Source: Terfezia claveryi (taxonomy: Eukaryota > Ascomycota > Pezizomycetes > Pezizales > Pezizaceae). From it: DNA of 64,000 nt. The notes under the pieces were generated by a model, which searched no databases, was not told where the DNA came from, and was given only the letters and a program-made list of their open reading frames with translations. The DNA is taken from positions 124,001 through 188,000 of the forward strand of contig WHUX01000005.1 in assembly GCA_015179025.1 (NCBI GenBank), written 5' to 3'. Shown here piece by piece: positions 44,595 through 57,025 of the stretch (position 1 is its first letter; each line of letters starts with the position of its first letter). Made by a program: the position numbers and the translations under genes.

Positions 44595-47261
44595 TTCATT
44601 CCGCCCTCATCCGAGCGACCCCTCCAAGTTCCCGGCAGCATCGGCGATACCGCCTCAGAAGGTACCTATGCCAGGCACTGCTCCATATTTCCTTTTTAGT
44701 ATACTTTCACCAGGGCGGGGCACAAAAAGGAAGGAGGTTCATGTTTGTTAGCAGGCTATATACCTACCATGCTATCTGTGCAATATCAAAAGAGACTGAG
44801 GTTATTTGTTTCTCCCACACATTGTGGTTAAATTGTCCCTGTAGGTGATCACGCGACTAGCAACATGTCAGGTGCCTTGGAGACGCGGAAGAGGTGGCAC
44901 ATCGGAGATTCTCGGAGGCACATCAGCTCTCAGTAGAGTCGATCGAGGACCACTCATGGCATTTTCCACATACATCTCTGCTTTACCCCCTCAGGTGATT
45001 ATGTACGACCACCTGCGCCATTCAAAGCAACTTTAGGGTCCATGTAAGGCTCTATTTCGAGTCGCAGGTACAACTTCTGGGTCCCTCTAAATACAGCTGA
45101 CATGCATGGGCCTAAGCTTTGAGATTAATGTTACCGGTACCCCTAAACTCAATGTTCCTGTGACTTGCGTGCCTCATGGTCTGCAGTCAGTAAGCAAATA
45201 ATACGGTAACTTAAACCTTCTGTCCACGTGTTCCACCAGTAAGCTTGCGTCAAGGCTTCATCACAAGGGTCTACTCACTAGTAAGCTCAGCTCTACCTGA
45301 GACCGAAATTGGATAAACTGTATTAAAATAGATAGATATAGTGGATATCGTATATGACGGCACGCATGCTCTACAGCCATCAAAGTTATCCGATTCGACT
45401 TACGGTCAGCTGGAATAAGAGTTGAATATTACCCTTTCAAGTCCTGCTAGTGAGGCTTAGATACGAGGGTATACTCCACTTCTTCTTCGACTACAAACAA
45501 AAAAAAATCTCGTGGAATAACACGATGATCACCGCCGTGCAGAACATCATTAGTACCTACACCAGAGAATCCTGCCAACGCTCCAAAGCGCACCAATGGC
45601 CTCAGTTAATCAGAATCGTTTGGGAACCAGCTCTCATTGGCATGAGAGAAGGCCCATTCCCCACACAGACTATTCACACCAAATTCGGGGTTCTGGAAAG
45701 ATGGCTCGGCCTTGATTTTCGGTAACTGAAATGCCTCATTGAAGCTCCTCGATATCTTCTCATGCCACTAGGAGCCCAACATTTGCGCCGCATTGACAGT
45801 TATTGTTTCGTCTCACACGTGGTACAGGCCTTTGATTTACCCCTCCTCATCGAATTAAATCTATATCCCTTCAGAATTCCCGATCCTCTATCTGTGAAGG
45901 GCCCCTTAACTTTGACACGAGTAGTGACCTGCATAAGTTGGGAGGTACAATATATAGATGGTCAAGAAATATATTGGTCCTATTGGGAATGTCATTGCAC
46001 AAAAGTGTACCTGCTCTTGCAACCCATCAAGGGAAACGAGCACGAGTAAGTATATTCAGAATGAACAATAATCGTCTCGATGCCCATGATCGAGGCCAGC
46101 TCAAGCAAACCCCCAACAAAAAAATGTAAGAAATATATATAAATTTAGCTACTAGTATCAGACAAACATCTCCACAGCGCAATGTAATATACACTGACAT
46201 GTCAATGAAATATGAACCAATGCAAGTGGACCCGAAACGAAGCCGTGCTCGACAAAAGAATTAAACGAATCAGGCATATACAGGGGCCAGTAGTGAACGT
46301 GAGGGGAGTATTAGATCAAGGAAACTCAGGTGCCGGGCGCGCTAATAGCGGCAATCATCCATGAGAAACCATATCCACAGCTTTCACCAAACGGGAGGAC
46401 AGGCCGATAGTTCAGATATGCAGTAATAACGAATGAGAATGGGAGATTTGTGGGCACGAAAAAGTCATGATCGAGTAAAAATCCAGAGAGCAAGAGATAT
46501 ATCATGAATTCAGCAAAGCAAAGAAGGATGATGATTGTTGAAGCGGTGGGATACCCAAACAAGCACCCATTACGCCTCTGCCGCCACTAGGACTTCGCAC
46601 CCCAATGATTGCCAAACCATAACCCAACATCTCCAAAAGAAAAGGAAAGAAAAATGGTAAATCAGTAACAAGAAAAGAAAACAGAAACCGGGAAAACACC
46701 GTCGAAGCGAAAACTTGCCGCGCTGTCTCCTCTATATTCAGCTTTTAACCGGCTCCACGAATTGCTGCTGATCCGAACACTATCAAACATCCTCGCTATA
46801 ACGCTTTGACAGTTTCCCGGCCGGCCTGTAGAGGGTAAATGGAAGTCTTTTTTTTTGCCTACTTTTGATCCCGTAACCGTTTTTTTGTGCCGTAAAAACA
46901 GTTCGTCCGTTCAAAAGCTTAATAGCACTTCGAACGATTCTGCTTCAAGAGCCCCATACCGCCACACAAGGAGGTGAATTCCAGGCATATCGTTTTCGAT
47001 AATTTGCCGGCCCAGAGCCTCTCCAGAGAAAACATAACAACACTGGGTAAGCGCAACTCGACAACCATAGCCCTTCCCACACACCATGCTCCACGACACA
47101 CGCACTCTTCCTCAGCGTAATATAAACCGAAAAGACAAAGCCTCCCATTCCCCATGTACTGATTCGTTAAAGCCTATCTGTATTTGACGGTGTTCGCTAT
47201 TCATCATGCTATTCATAAAGAAAACCAGAGAAGCGAGAGAACGGAATGAAACAAGTTGTAA
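44595..47261. other. Intergenic, no gene recognised
   Basis: 2.7 kb. Frames at 45450-45725, 45762-46049 and 46326-47155 have no motifs. The right-hand part is probably the GSK-3 3' untranslated region. Confidence 0.4.
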
Positions 47262-48773
47262 TTAATCCAGCTTCGCAATCATCTCCTCTTTTGTCATTGG
47301 CACGAAGTTGTTGACATCTATGCCTCGTGCTGTGAGGGCGGCACGGGCGTGAGGCGGAACTAGCCGGTCATTCAATTGGGGTGCAACAGAGAGCTCTAAA
47401 ATACACATTAGCATAAGATTAGCGTACAATGACGGGGACTAGAGCAGTATTACCATGTCTAGTGAAATCGAAGAGTGGAGGGAGATCCCTTATTGGACCA
47501 TTCACATTCCGTGAGTCTGGGAGTTTGGTGTTCGGGTCTCGTAGTTCATCAAAGAATGGATGGCACATTGCTTCAACGGCTGAGAGGCGCTGAGTAGGAG
47601 TATACTCAAGAAGCTTGGAGATAAGGTCAATCGCGTCTGGGCTAGCCTTACGGAATACCTGTGACATGGTTAACACTGACACTTCCGATTAAATATACCC
47701 AGTACCTACCTTCGAGAATGGGTGTGGCTTGATCTGTGGAAACTTGTGTTCCATGTAGTTGGGGTTCATCGTTCGGATTTGCTCCCGTGTAGGAGTACCC
47801 AGAACTTTGATGATCTCCACCAATTGATCGATTCCAGACTCACCCGGAAAGAGCGGCTGTCCAAGCATCAGCTCCGCCATAACGCACCCCGTGGACCATA
47901 CATCTAAATACAGTTAGTGATGGCTGACTGCAAATGATGGATACACTGACCAATCTTGGGTGTATAATTGGTGGCACCGAAAATCAGTTCCGGTGCACGG
48001 TAGTACCGGGAACAGATATATGAAACATTTGGCTCGTTCTCCACCAGTATTTTTGCGCTTCCAAAGTCACACAGCTTCAGTATGCCAGTGGAAGGATCCA
48101 AAAGTAAGTTTTGTGGCTTGATGTCTCTATGGCATATTCCCTGCGAGTGGATGTAGGCAAGTGATCGGAAGAGCTGGTAAATATAGAGCTTGACCTCTAA
48201 TATAGGCATCGTGGTCTTCATCTTGTTGAAGTATCGGGAGGCTCGGTACACAGTTTCTGGAACAAATTCCAAGACAAGATTTAGATACACCTCATCCTTC
48301 TATGATTCTCGTCAGTAAAAACACGAGTATTATCTATGCCAATCATATATTTCTCACCCGTTCACCATTCGAATAGTAGTACGCCTTCAATTCCACGATA
48401 TTAGGATGTCGGACAATCCTCATAATCTGTAACTCTCGATTCTTGAGTCTTCACATCAGCTATACGCACCACAAGGTATGGTAACCCCGACAATACCTTG
48501 AATCGCTTGTCTTGGAGGACCCGCTTAATAGCGGCATCTTCCCCTCCTGGTGACAGCTTTGTCTGAAACACTACGCCAAACGATCCATTTCCCACGATCT
48601 TGCATTGAGTATATGCCATATCCCTATATTCCCCCGTTGCTCCATCTTGTACTCTCTCTTTTATGATTTCTGTATCCATGCACATCAGCCAAGATTCACT
48701 GAAAAGGTCGAAAATTGGAGGACTAACCTCCCATTCTCAAGGACGAAGAGAAGGCTGCCGGTCTGTTTGACAT
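47262..48773 (-). CDS. GSK3: Glycogen synthase kinase 3 homologue
   Basis: A Ser/Thr kinase of the GSK-3/shaggy family. Seven exons (48773-48728, 48669-48497, 48441-48358, 48299-47951, 47903-47710, 47658-47454, 47395-47262) give exactly 394 aa, the usual size. The start [14 protein letters not shown] joins [10 protein letters not shown] across the first intron, so the ATG at 48685 inside the intron was rejected. The Gly-rich loop is [10 protein letters not shown] (about 41-50), the ATP-binding Lys is in AAIKRV (about 64), the catalytic loop is [12 protein letters not shown] (Asp about 160), and DFGSAK lies at about 179. The activating tyrosine is in [19 protein letters not shown] (about 195). 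The phosphate-priming pocket Arg and substrate-docking helices are in order, and the C-terminus is [19 protein letters not shown]. Nothing is missing, so it should be active. Confidence 0.97.
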
Positions 48774-51700
48774 GTCGAATAAACCTCAATAACCACAATG
48801 GATAGATGGTATCGTATTATATGAATAACCAGTTGCTGTATTGTGTATTGTGTGCTGAAATATGGCCTGCCCAAATAACCCTTTATCTCAAATAACAAAT
48901 GAGGGGTGAATTTATTATTCCCGACCAGCAATGGATCGCCAACAGTTCTTTGATACCGTTAATGTTCCAGAAACAGGGTTGAAACGGTGCTGTTGTCGTG
49001 GTAGATTGAAGCTCCTGTAGAAGGCAGAAAGGTACCTGGAGGAATCAAATAGGATTGACGGTACTGCGAGGCTAGTCGAGAGGGGGTAAAGCCTGATCAA
49101 GTGAAAGAAGTGACGTTATTCGAGAAAGGGTCTAAGGCGTGAGTGGCGCTGGAGGAGCTCAGACGTTAGAATGGACAGCTTGAGCATGCGATGAAAGGGT
49201 TCAAGAACTCGAGGAACCGTAAGACAGATCGGGGTTAGAAGTAATGAAACGGGGAAAGGACAAAAATGAGCGGAAAGAAGACGGCAGAAGTGAAAGAGAA
49301 AAGAAAGAAACGCGGGCGTATGTTTTGCGGTTAGGTGAATAGACGACGTGGTTGACAGTTCAATTAGGAGATTAGGAGGAGGGGTGATGTGGGGTGGGGT
49401 GGTTAGGGGGTTGCAGCCCAGATGTAGCGAAGGGGGAATATAGTGAGATCAATCGTCCTGAACAGCGGGAGGAGTCGAGAAGAATGGTCATAGGTTTGGC
49501 TCCTCACGGCCGTTAGGGTGCGGAGAAGGGTGGGGTGGGTGAATGAAAAGTAGAAGTTCGGACAGGTTTAATCCAAGAAAATAAAATAACAAGAAAGCCA
49601 CAGAGTGGACGTCTCATGACTTGCTTACCTTGTCAGTGATAGCGGTGCTGAGTCGCACGGTCGGTGTCGTCCTCGGGGATTCCAGTCAGTTTGTCGGCGG
49701 ACAAGCCGGCGAGAAGTAGCGGCGAGAAGTATGTAGTAAGCCGTTGAAGGGCCGCAAGGTTGTTATGGACTTGGGAGAGGCAGTTGGAGCAGCGAGCTAT
49801 CGCCGTTGGTGCCTATCTTGGTGTCGCGGGCAGCAGTTGGAAACTTCGTGGTTGATTGTGATTATGTGTGTTGTTCGAGGGGTGTTGGAAAGATTGAGGG
49901 GGTGGGTAGTTTTGAGTGGGTAGAAAGGAAGGGACGAGACACAGGTGGAGTATTGAAGTAGGGGGTGTCAGAACGTTGAGGGCAGTTGGGTTCACTGAGG
50001 GGCTGCTGCCGTACAGTGCTCTAGTAAACGGACGCAATGCTTACTAGGGAGGAAGAAGACGAATGATGAGGTAGTTAGAACCTAGTCCGTCCGGTTAGCA
50101 CTCCACCTGCCCACCAGACCACAGCCGTGACGCCGCTCTAACCATGACCCGGCACGGTGCCAGCAACTGTACTAGTGATGCAGCAAGAGGTACCTTCTTA
50201 CACGGATCGAAGCTCAAGTGCCAGGCACAGGCATCTGTTCAGGTTATGGACTTTGCAAAATAGAATGCCGGAGTCCTTCACAAACGGTGGATACATACGT
50301 CGTATCTGATCATGAGCCCAAAAGAAAAACAAGCACTACGTCGACCACTTAATTCAAACCTGTCGATCCCGCAATGCCAAACCTGCGAGCCCCGTGAACC
50401 GCTTGACGGGCAGTAAAATTAAAACTATATTTCCTTAGAAAGTTGCTGATGGTTTGCGATGTGTAATATGCACAAAACATGCTAGTAACATAAAGCTACT
50501 GAGCCAAACAGAAAAAAAAGAAAAAGGGCATTTATAATAGAAGGAGTGTAGTGCTTCAGATTCCCCTCAGATAACCTCCACTATGTTGATGTGGTCCCGG
50601 TACGTGCAACAATCAAGCGAGATATCCATCATGCGGTACTGCACTTGCTTATTAGGTATTGTTTGTTAATGCCCGCCACATGTCGACAAGTTTTCGTTTT
50701 GGATTCGTAGTCTAGTCAAGAATTTGGGTCCTCACAGTTGAATTTTCAGGAAGCCGTCTATTCCATTTCACTCCTCTAACAATGGAATTTACCGATCACT
50801 ACTACTACCTTCGCAATGTTACAAGGAGCCCGGCTGTCAACTAGATGATGGTTTGAGAGTCAATCTGAAAAATATAGCTGTCAATGCCCAAACGCATCCC
50901 ATCTAAACAATAAGATATCGTTAAACTAACTATGCGATGTCTATAGTAGTAGAAACCTCAAAAGCGAATCAGAAAACTTAGGGGGTAAGAACGGCTACTC
51001 CTGAGGAAATCACGTTCCGTCCAAAAGATATTCAATGTGATAGTATTCAGTATGACAGTATCGGTTTCACTGTGTGGCAATGAGTCAGTCCCAATAGTCG
51101 TCCCACAGGATTGAGGTAAGGTATCTGCTTTTCGAATTCGTGAGGTGGCTCATGTCTGTTCAGTCAGCACCGGCATAAGATTCCGAGCTGATAAACTTGG
51201 ATGCTCCAAGATAGCTTTCCAGATTATGAACCGTGACTGAAATAGTAGAAACTTGGAATTGTAGCTTGAAATTACGAAGGAGGAAGACTCTTTCGTCAAA
51301 ACCACATCAGAACATACGGAGGTGAAGTATCATTTTCCAGATATGTTTGCCTTCACCAATAAAGACTCCAGTTATACGCGTGATCTCCTGTCGCCCCACC
51401 CGCTCAAGGCGTGGACAGCCCGCTGTTTGCTGCTCCGGTTTCCCGATGATCTGAGTAACCTGGAAAACGTGGTATACCCATGACAGGTCTTTCAGTATGT
51501 ATGCGAGCTCCGACGTACTCATTGAAGAGAGGATTTGTATATGCCGAACCCGCAATGTATACTGAAGTAATATAGTGGTAGCATGTTCAGGGTAACCTCT
51601 GCTTTAAACAGTTATCACCATCAGCATACGTCCAAGCCTAACGAAAAGTACATGTACATGCTGGAAACAAATTTGGTTTCGCTGTATGATATCTTATATG

Positions 51701-52160
51701 TGCTGAAGTATTCATGGTTGTGGGGTTTCTGTGAAGGAAGGAGTTCTACAGGTGCTAATCTCGTGACTCAGAAATGCCATTGGTGGATTGCGATACGAGC
51801 AAAAAGCAGTGCGGCCATAAAAGCGGCACTGTATATCGCATCCTTTGGGGCACCTCGGGCGTGGCAAGTAACCCCTCTCCAGCTCCCGTCGTCGCAGACC
51901 TCACCTCTTAGGGTTTTCGTTCACGATGACCCTCGATATTTCCTGGAATATCCAAGCCTGTGATATTTTCCTTTTTTTCTCCAAATGTCAGAGAGCGCCG
52001 TGCTTGCCCAACCGGGATATGGATCTCAGTTATGAGATGAGAAGTGGAATAACATACGGAAGCCCTAATTGAACTACCCGAAGACATGAACTGACACCTA
52101 GGTAGGTGGCCGCGTGACACTCATCAATAAATTCATGTTCAGAAAAGAAGAAAATAATGG
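48774..52160. other. GSK-3 upstream region and gene-poor DNA
   Basis: 48774-50040 is probably promoter and leader of GSK-3, with many purine runs. From 50040 to 52160 no gene is recognised. A plus frame at 51583-51963 has no family motif. Confidence 0.4.
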
Positions 52161-53460
52161 GTCACGCCAGGTCAAATCCAGCACGGTGCGTATGTATGCC
52201 TGATTGACTTTACGGTATTATGGGTTACTGTATGTGTTGCAAGACAAAAATTGGTCAACTCGAAATAACCTACCTTTTCCTGCAGATTGCCGAAACCAAA
52301 ACCAATGTAGCTCTGTTGCAACCCCAGACCTTTGCTAGAAGCGTGCGAGACATGGCGTTGCCAAGGATAGTCTGGTTGGCACAAACCTTCTATGCCAAGG
52401 GTAAATTCACAGAGCCCCGCACACAATAGATACCCAGGCCCAGCCAAGCCCTGGATTGGGATTAACAGCACCGTGACCAATTTATAACATCATTAAGTAC
52501 TCCGTAGCTTGTCACTTATGCTAGTACCCCTTCTCTGTGAGCACTTATGCCATCAAACTTTGGTTAACAAATAATAAGGATAGCTTGAATCCTATCGACA
52601 CTGAGCACTTCAAACCCCCGGCTGCCGATGGTCCCGTGTCATCAACAGCATCTGCACTGCATGGTATCATCATAGGTATGCAAGTTCGTCTGGTTCTCAA
52701 GAATGCACATATTTTCTATCTTGTGGTAATTTTGTGGAGAGGTTATGAGTACAGAATCTCCGTTGTAATCAGGTTGTGAGCCTAACTGCTTGAGCACCAA
52801 CATGGACTGGAGACTGCCGATGCGTGTTTTGGGCTACCTAGGAGAAAAATATGAAACTCACTAGATAGTTAAAGGACGTTACTAGAAGACCCACTGCATA
52901 ATAAAATGCTTCTTCTAGGTGCCGCCAGTACGAGGCTGAATAATACCAGGCAGAGTTTCAATCACATAGACCGCCTCCTCTAGACAAAAGTCTTCACAAT
53001 CAACACCACTAGTGGCCATCGCCCGAAAAATGTTAAAAATCCGGTTTTCTGGGTAAACGCTTATGAAAAATCTAAATTTAGGAGAAGAGTGTATAGTCTC
53101 TTTTCTGATTTTTGCAGCCAGGTGCAGAGCTCTGGACAGATGCAGCAGGTTTAGTCTTAATCCCCTCCACAGACTTAGTCTGGTTGGCACAAACCCTCCT
53201 TTGCCACAGACTATGAATCAATTTCCAGAAATGCGCTAAGTTATACGGGGAATAGCGATTGTCCCCAACTTTTCAATTCCAAGATCTTAAAAATATCACC
53301 AGAGTAGCTGGGGGGTAGCCTCATAGTAACCAGTCTTAAACTCCCCCCATAGACAACAGCTGGTTGCTACGAGGCTAGCTGGGGGGCTACTCCAGGTCAA
53401 CCAGACTACTCCAGGTCTAGTCTGGTTGCTCCAGGTCTAAAACCCAAGAGCTTTATATCA
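52160..53460. repeat. Repeat-rich relic block with two exact 17-bp motifs and a hairpin
   Basis: Exact copies of TAGTCTGGTTGGCACAA are at 52368-52384 and 53175-53191. Positions about 53315-53332 (TAGCCTCATAGTAACCAG) pair with about 53361-53378 (CTGGTTGCTACGAGGCTA) as an inverted repeat with two mismatches. Several further CAGACTA/TAGTCTGGTTG fragments follow to 53420. No coding capacity is recognised. Confidence 0.6.
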
Positions 53461-55302
53461 ACCTCAAACTCAAATCAAAAATCGCCCTCAAATTCGTAAG
53501 GCAAATGCAATCATGCAGGTGTTTACGGAGGGCACTTTTGCCGTGATTCCAGGGTATTGCGAAGACTTTTTTCTCGGGTCTGTACTAACACTCATACAAA
53601 CCCAACAAATTTTGGGTTGCATAAGTGGTTGTTACACAACAGGGTCTGCATATCCTCTCTTATTAAATGAGCCGACAGGGGTGTTGTCCTATAAACGATT
53701 CACTTCCATAAGTGCATATCCTTAATGATATCCCGCGCCCGAGGGTTAGCATAAGCTTGACGTAGGTAGCTATTGGTAGGTACATACGTGGTCGGTCGCG
53801 GTAGCTCTACTAGATTCTCATATCAGCTTTGATGTTCGAGGGTAGCACCCAGGAGCAGTACTCACCGCGCGTGCTCAGCTGTAAAACAGTTATGCTTGCA
53901 ACCTTGCTCCACTGCGGCCTGCAAACTCAGACTACCTGCAAACCCCATTGACATCCAGACTACTTAGTGGATACTGGGCCTTCTGGTTCTAAACCTAATA
54001 GCGTAGTCACTTCCTTCTTGGGCCTAGCTGTGACTGGCATTCTAATATCTGGGATACAATCATATCGCAAGAGAAAGCCCCGGGTACCGAAAATATCGTA
54101 TCGAAGGAACGGCAGCTCATATTCACGATGCTCATCCATGTTTATTGCTCCATATGTGGGAAATGGGATTCGTATAGCGGACGGGCAAGTGATGGATTTG
54201 GGTAGCAAAGTCACTCCAAGACAAGACGCAGCCTCCGTGACCAGCTATGTGTAACTCTATCATTTAGGTTTTCGCAACGTTCAAAAAAACGGAATCACTG
54301 GTATAGGATATGGAGTCAATCGCACGATCGCGATCGATAGAAGCATGTTGTGGACTACAAGACAGATTTTTATTTGACTCTTGATGGACTACCGAACATA
54401 GCTTGTCAACGTAAATTACAACCATGATCTAGCACCAGAGGGTTTTGCAGTGGCCGTTCTCGTGAGTTCCTTAACCCTTGACCTCTCAGTAGACATAATT
54501 AAGGGGAAGGCTGTGAGAAATTTTCATTCCTGAGTTCAAAAGTGACAATAGCCTCCTCCACCTTGAAATGGCAGCATTCATCAGTGGGGAGGTACAGAAT
54601 GCATTACGTATTCTCTCACCTAAACCTATGGGCCAAGTTTTATGGAGTACTCCGAAAAAGCACTAATGACCGCTGGTTTGTTTAGTCCTTGGGATAGGGT
54701 GTGATAAGGCTGTGCTCTACAGAGTGATGACCCAGGGGGTGGTGGATGGAATTGGGGCTGTCGATATGCCGGGGTAATTGGATACATTAAACCGTTTGCG
54801 CACTTGGATCTTTCCGAATTATCTGTATTATGGGACAAAAATGAATTGAACATGGAAACCGGTTGGCGGTAACATCTGTGCTCTGGGCAGTATTGGAGGA
54901 AGGGGAAGCTGGAAGTAGTAACTAAATATATAATGCGGTAAGCCTGATTCTTTTTGGATTACTGAAAAAATTATCACGACAAGCCCAACTTAGAAGAACA
55001 AGATAAACAAGAGAGGAAAGATCATATATACATTATCCAGCTACATATGATGCCAGACACACCGGATGGAAATAGGAACCCAAGAAACCATGACGTTTAT
55101 CCAACGATGATTCCGATTCTCTTCCCTATGGATACTTCACGAGAGATGTCATTAGTTATGGTGGTCAACCGTCGTCCATACCAGACTACCGAAATCTAAA
55201 CGCAATATGAGCCACTAAATTTTGTACCAAATTTATCAAGAATGGCGAATAGTTGGTGGTGACACGGGTGGAAAGAATCCAGTTACTAGGATATTTGACG
55301 AT
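53460..55302. other. Gene-poor stretch
   Basis: Small frames on both strands (53513-53725, 53960-54254, 54626-54853) were inspected and carry no recognisable domain. The right end is the TOM40 3' region. Confidence 0.35.
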
Positions 55303-56551
55303 CTAGAATGGAGGTGGCATTGCGGGCTGAGTAGCTTGGTCTTGGTCCATCAATTCCTCCCCACCAGCCTCGATGGAGACAGCTATTCCACATTTCGCTT
55401 GGTTCTGTTCATTCCATGAGTTAGCGTCTAGGTGCAAGATCTATACTACGCCTGGTAATGGAATACACATCAAAATGCGGGGTTTTGGATATAATTCCAG
55501 ACAATAATTTTTAAGCACAGTACTACATCGGGACATAAAAGCAGCACATACCTTGGCATGATCCATCTCACCAGCAAATGTTAGCATAACTGCCGGCGCA
55601 ACTCGCTTTTCCAAAACGCATCCCAACCTTCCCGAGCTATCAATTTGCGCCCTAAATACAGAGGCCCGGAACTCGTATTTAGCACCAACGGACGTTACGC
55701 CTTCCTTTCGTGGGCTGCCTCCCATCATGGCACCACCTGGAGCACCCATGAGCGCCAATTGACATTCGACACCAGCATCCAGCCTCTCAGCAATTTTCCT
55801 CCAATATGTTGCCTGAAGGACACCCTGAGCCTGAAGTTGGCCCGTAACTATCCATTCCTTAGTGGCGTATCGAGCAACGTAAGACAGAGCCGTCTCAGGT
55901 CCCATTGCCGCACTCGGTCGTTGCCACAGCATCTCAAGACCTAATGACAACCTTGGAGTAATTGCCTGAAGGTAGCTTCCAATGAAGATACCGGTAAGAC
56001 CGCCGTCAAGTATAGATGGATTTACGGATTTGAAACAAGCGGAGAAATCTTTGCCGGTGTAATCGTTCTCGATTGAGAATACAGACTGACCCGGACTATT
56101 GGCCACCTGGGCACTCAGCTTGGTAACAAAATTGGGGTTCCATCGATAGTTGAGTCGGCCGTTAAGATTTCCGTCATTGTCAATGTTTCCTTGCATGAAG
56201 GTCTGGCCCGATAGGAGTTAGCAATTGACCTTGTCATGTCTCCGGGGTGAGAGTTCATACGTTGGAATTGCCGAACAAGGTAGCCAAGGTATAAGGTGGC
56301 ATACCTTGCCCAGCTCCCATAGAAAAGGAATGCGAAATCTGGAACAATGGGGAAACAGAAAAAGACTTCGTGAGGTCCGCCCTCATTCCGGTAAATAGGT
56401 GGTTTGTGAGCAAGACATCTTTCTGTACTTCTCGTGAAAGCTGCTCGAGTGTTCCCGGGTTGCTGAGGCCCAAACCCTCTCTTCGTTTCGAGAGGGTCGA
56501 AAGCGCATCTGATAGACCCACCACCAACGGGTTCTCAAGTAGGAAATCCAT
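55303..56551 (-). CDS. TOM40: TOM40, pore of the mitochondrial outer-membrane translocase
   Basis: Forms the 19-strand beta-barrel through which nearly all mitochondrial precursors pass. Exons 56551-56261, 56202-55552 and 55404-55303 give 347 aa. The N-terminus MDFLLENPLVVGLSDALSTL is followed by the conserved LGLSNPGTLEQLSREVQKDV and LFTGMRADLTKSFS. The barrel includes FMQGNIDNDGNLNGRLNYRW, GGLTGIFIGSYLQAITPRLS and GAKYEFRASVFRAQIDSSGR. The last exon, joined after MLTFAGEMDHAK, reads NQAKCGIAVSIEAGGEELMD and ends AMPPPF; it carries the C-terminal beta-strand signal (K.G.AVSI) for SAM assembly. Without this exon the protein would stop early, so the splice at 55405-55551 (branch GCTAACTC) is well supported. 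A GTAAGT..AG pair upstream suggests a further intron in the 5' leader. Confidence 0.96.
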
Positions 56552-57025
56552 TTTGGCCTTTAAGGTTGTAAAATGAACACCAGATTTCCTGTTTTTCTCG
56601 TCCTCCACTTACGTCAAGCGCTGCGAGGGTAGTCACCGGTGTGTCGTGAAACAATGGCTGGTGATAGTGGGGGATGTTGGTGTTGCGGGGAGCTTCAATT
56701 TAAGGTACAACCCGTCAATTACGGGTTTGTTCCAATTTTTTTTCCTTGACGTGGTGCGAAAATCCGGCGTGACGAATTGTACCACCAACGCAGCGGACTT
56801 GGCAGTATGCAGCTTGGCGGCGTCATACACAGCTCCTTATACAATTAGTAAGCAACTGCTGAGAGTAATACGCGAGCCCTCTTGGCGTCAGCAGAGAGCG
56901 CCCCATGCCCAGAGGCGTTAGGCCGCGTCGCGCTAGAATTCAAGACTCTGGATGAGCTCCATGAAGTACTGAATTACACGCCCCTACGACTCGTTTTCGA
57001 CCCACATTTTACTCGGCCAACAGCA
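56552..57025. promoter_or_regulatory. Divergent promoter of TOM40 and CBP80
   Basis: 474 nt lie between the start codons. No separate gene is supported; short frames here overlap on both strands without motif. Confidence 0.5.

Noticed and set aside
48401..48685. GSK-3 start at the ATG at 48685
   Set aside because: That ATG lies inside the first intron; the upstream exon supplies the conserved [14 protein letters not shown] start.
54000..54250. Open frames on both strands around 53960-54254
   Set aside because: No conserved motif in either translation and no splice partners; left unannotated.
55441..55551. Apparent early stop truncating TOM40
   Set aside because: Splicing from 55551 to 55405 connects to the conserved Tom40 C-terminus, so the protein is complete.
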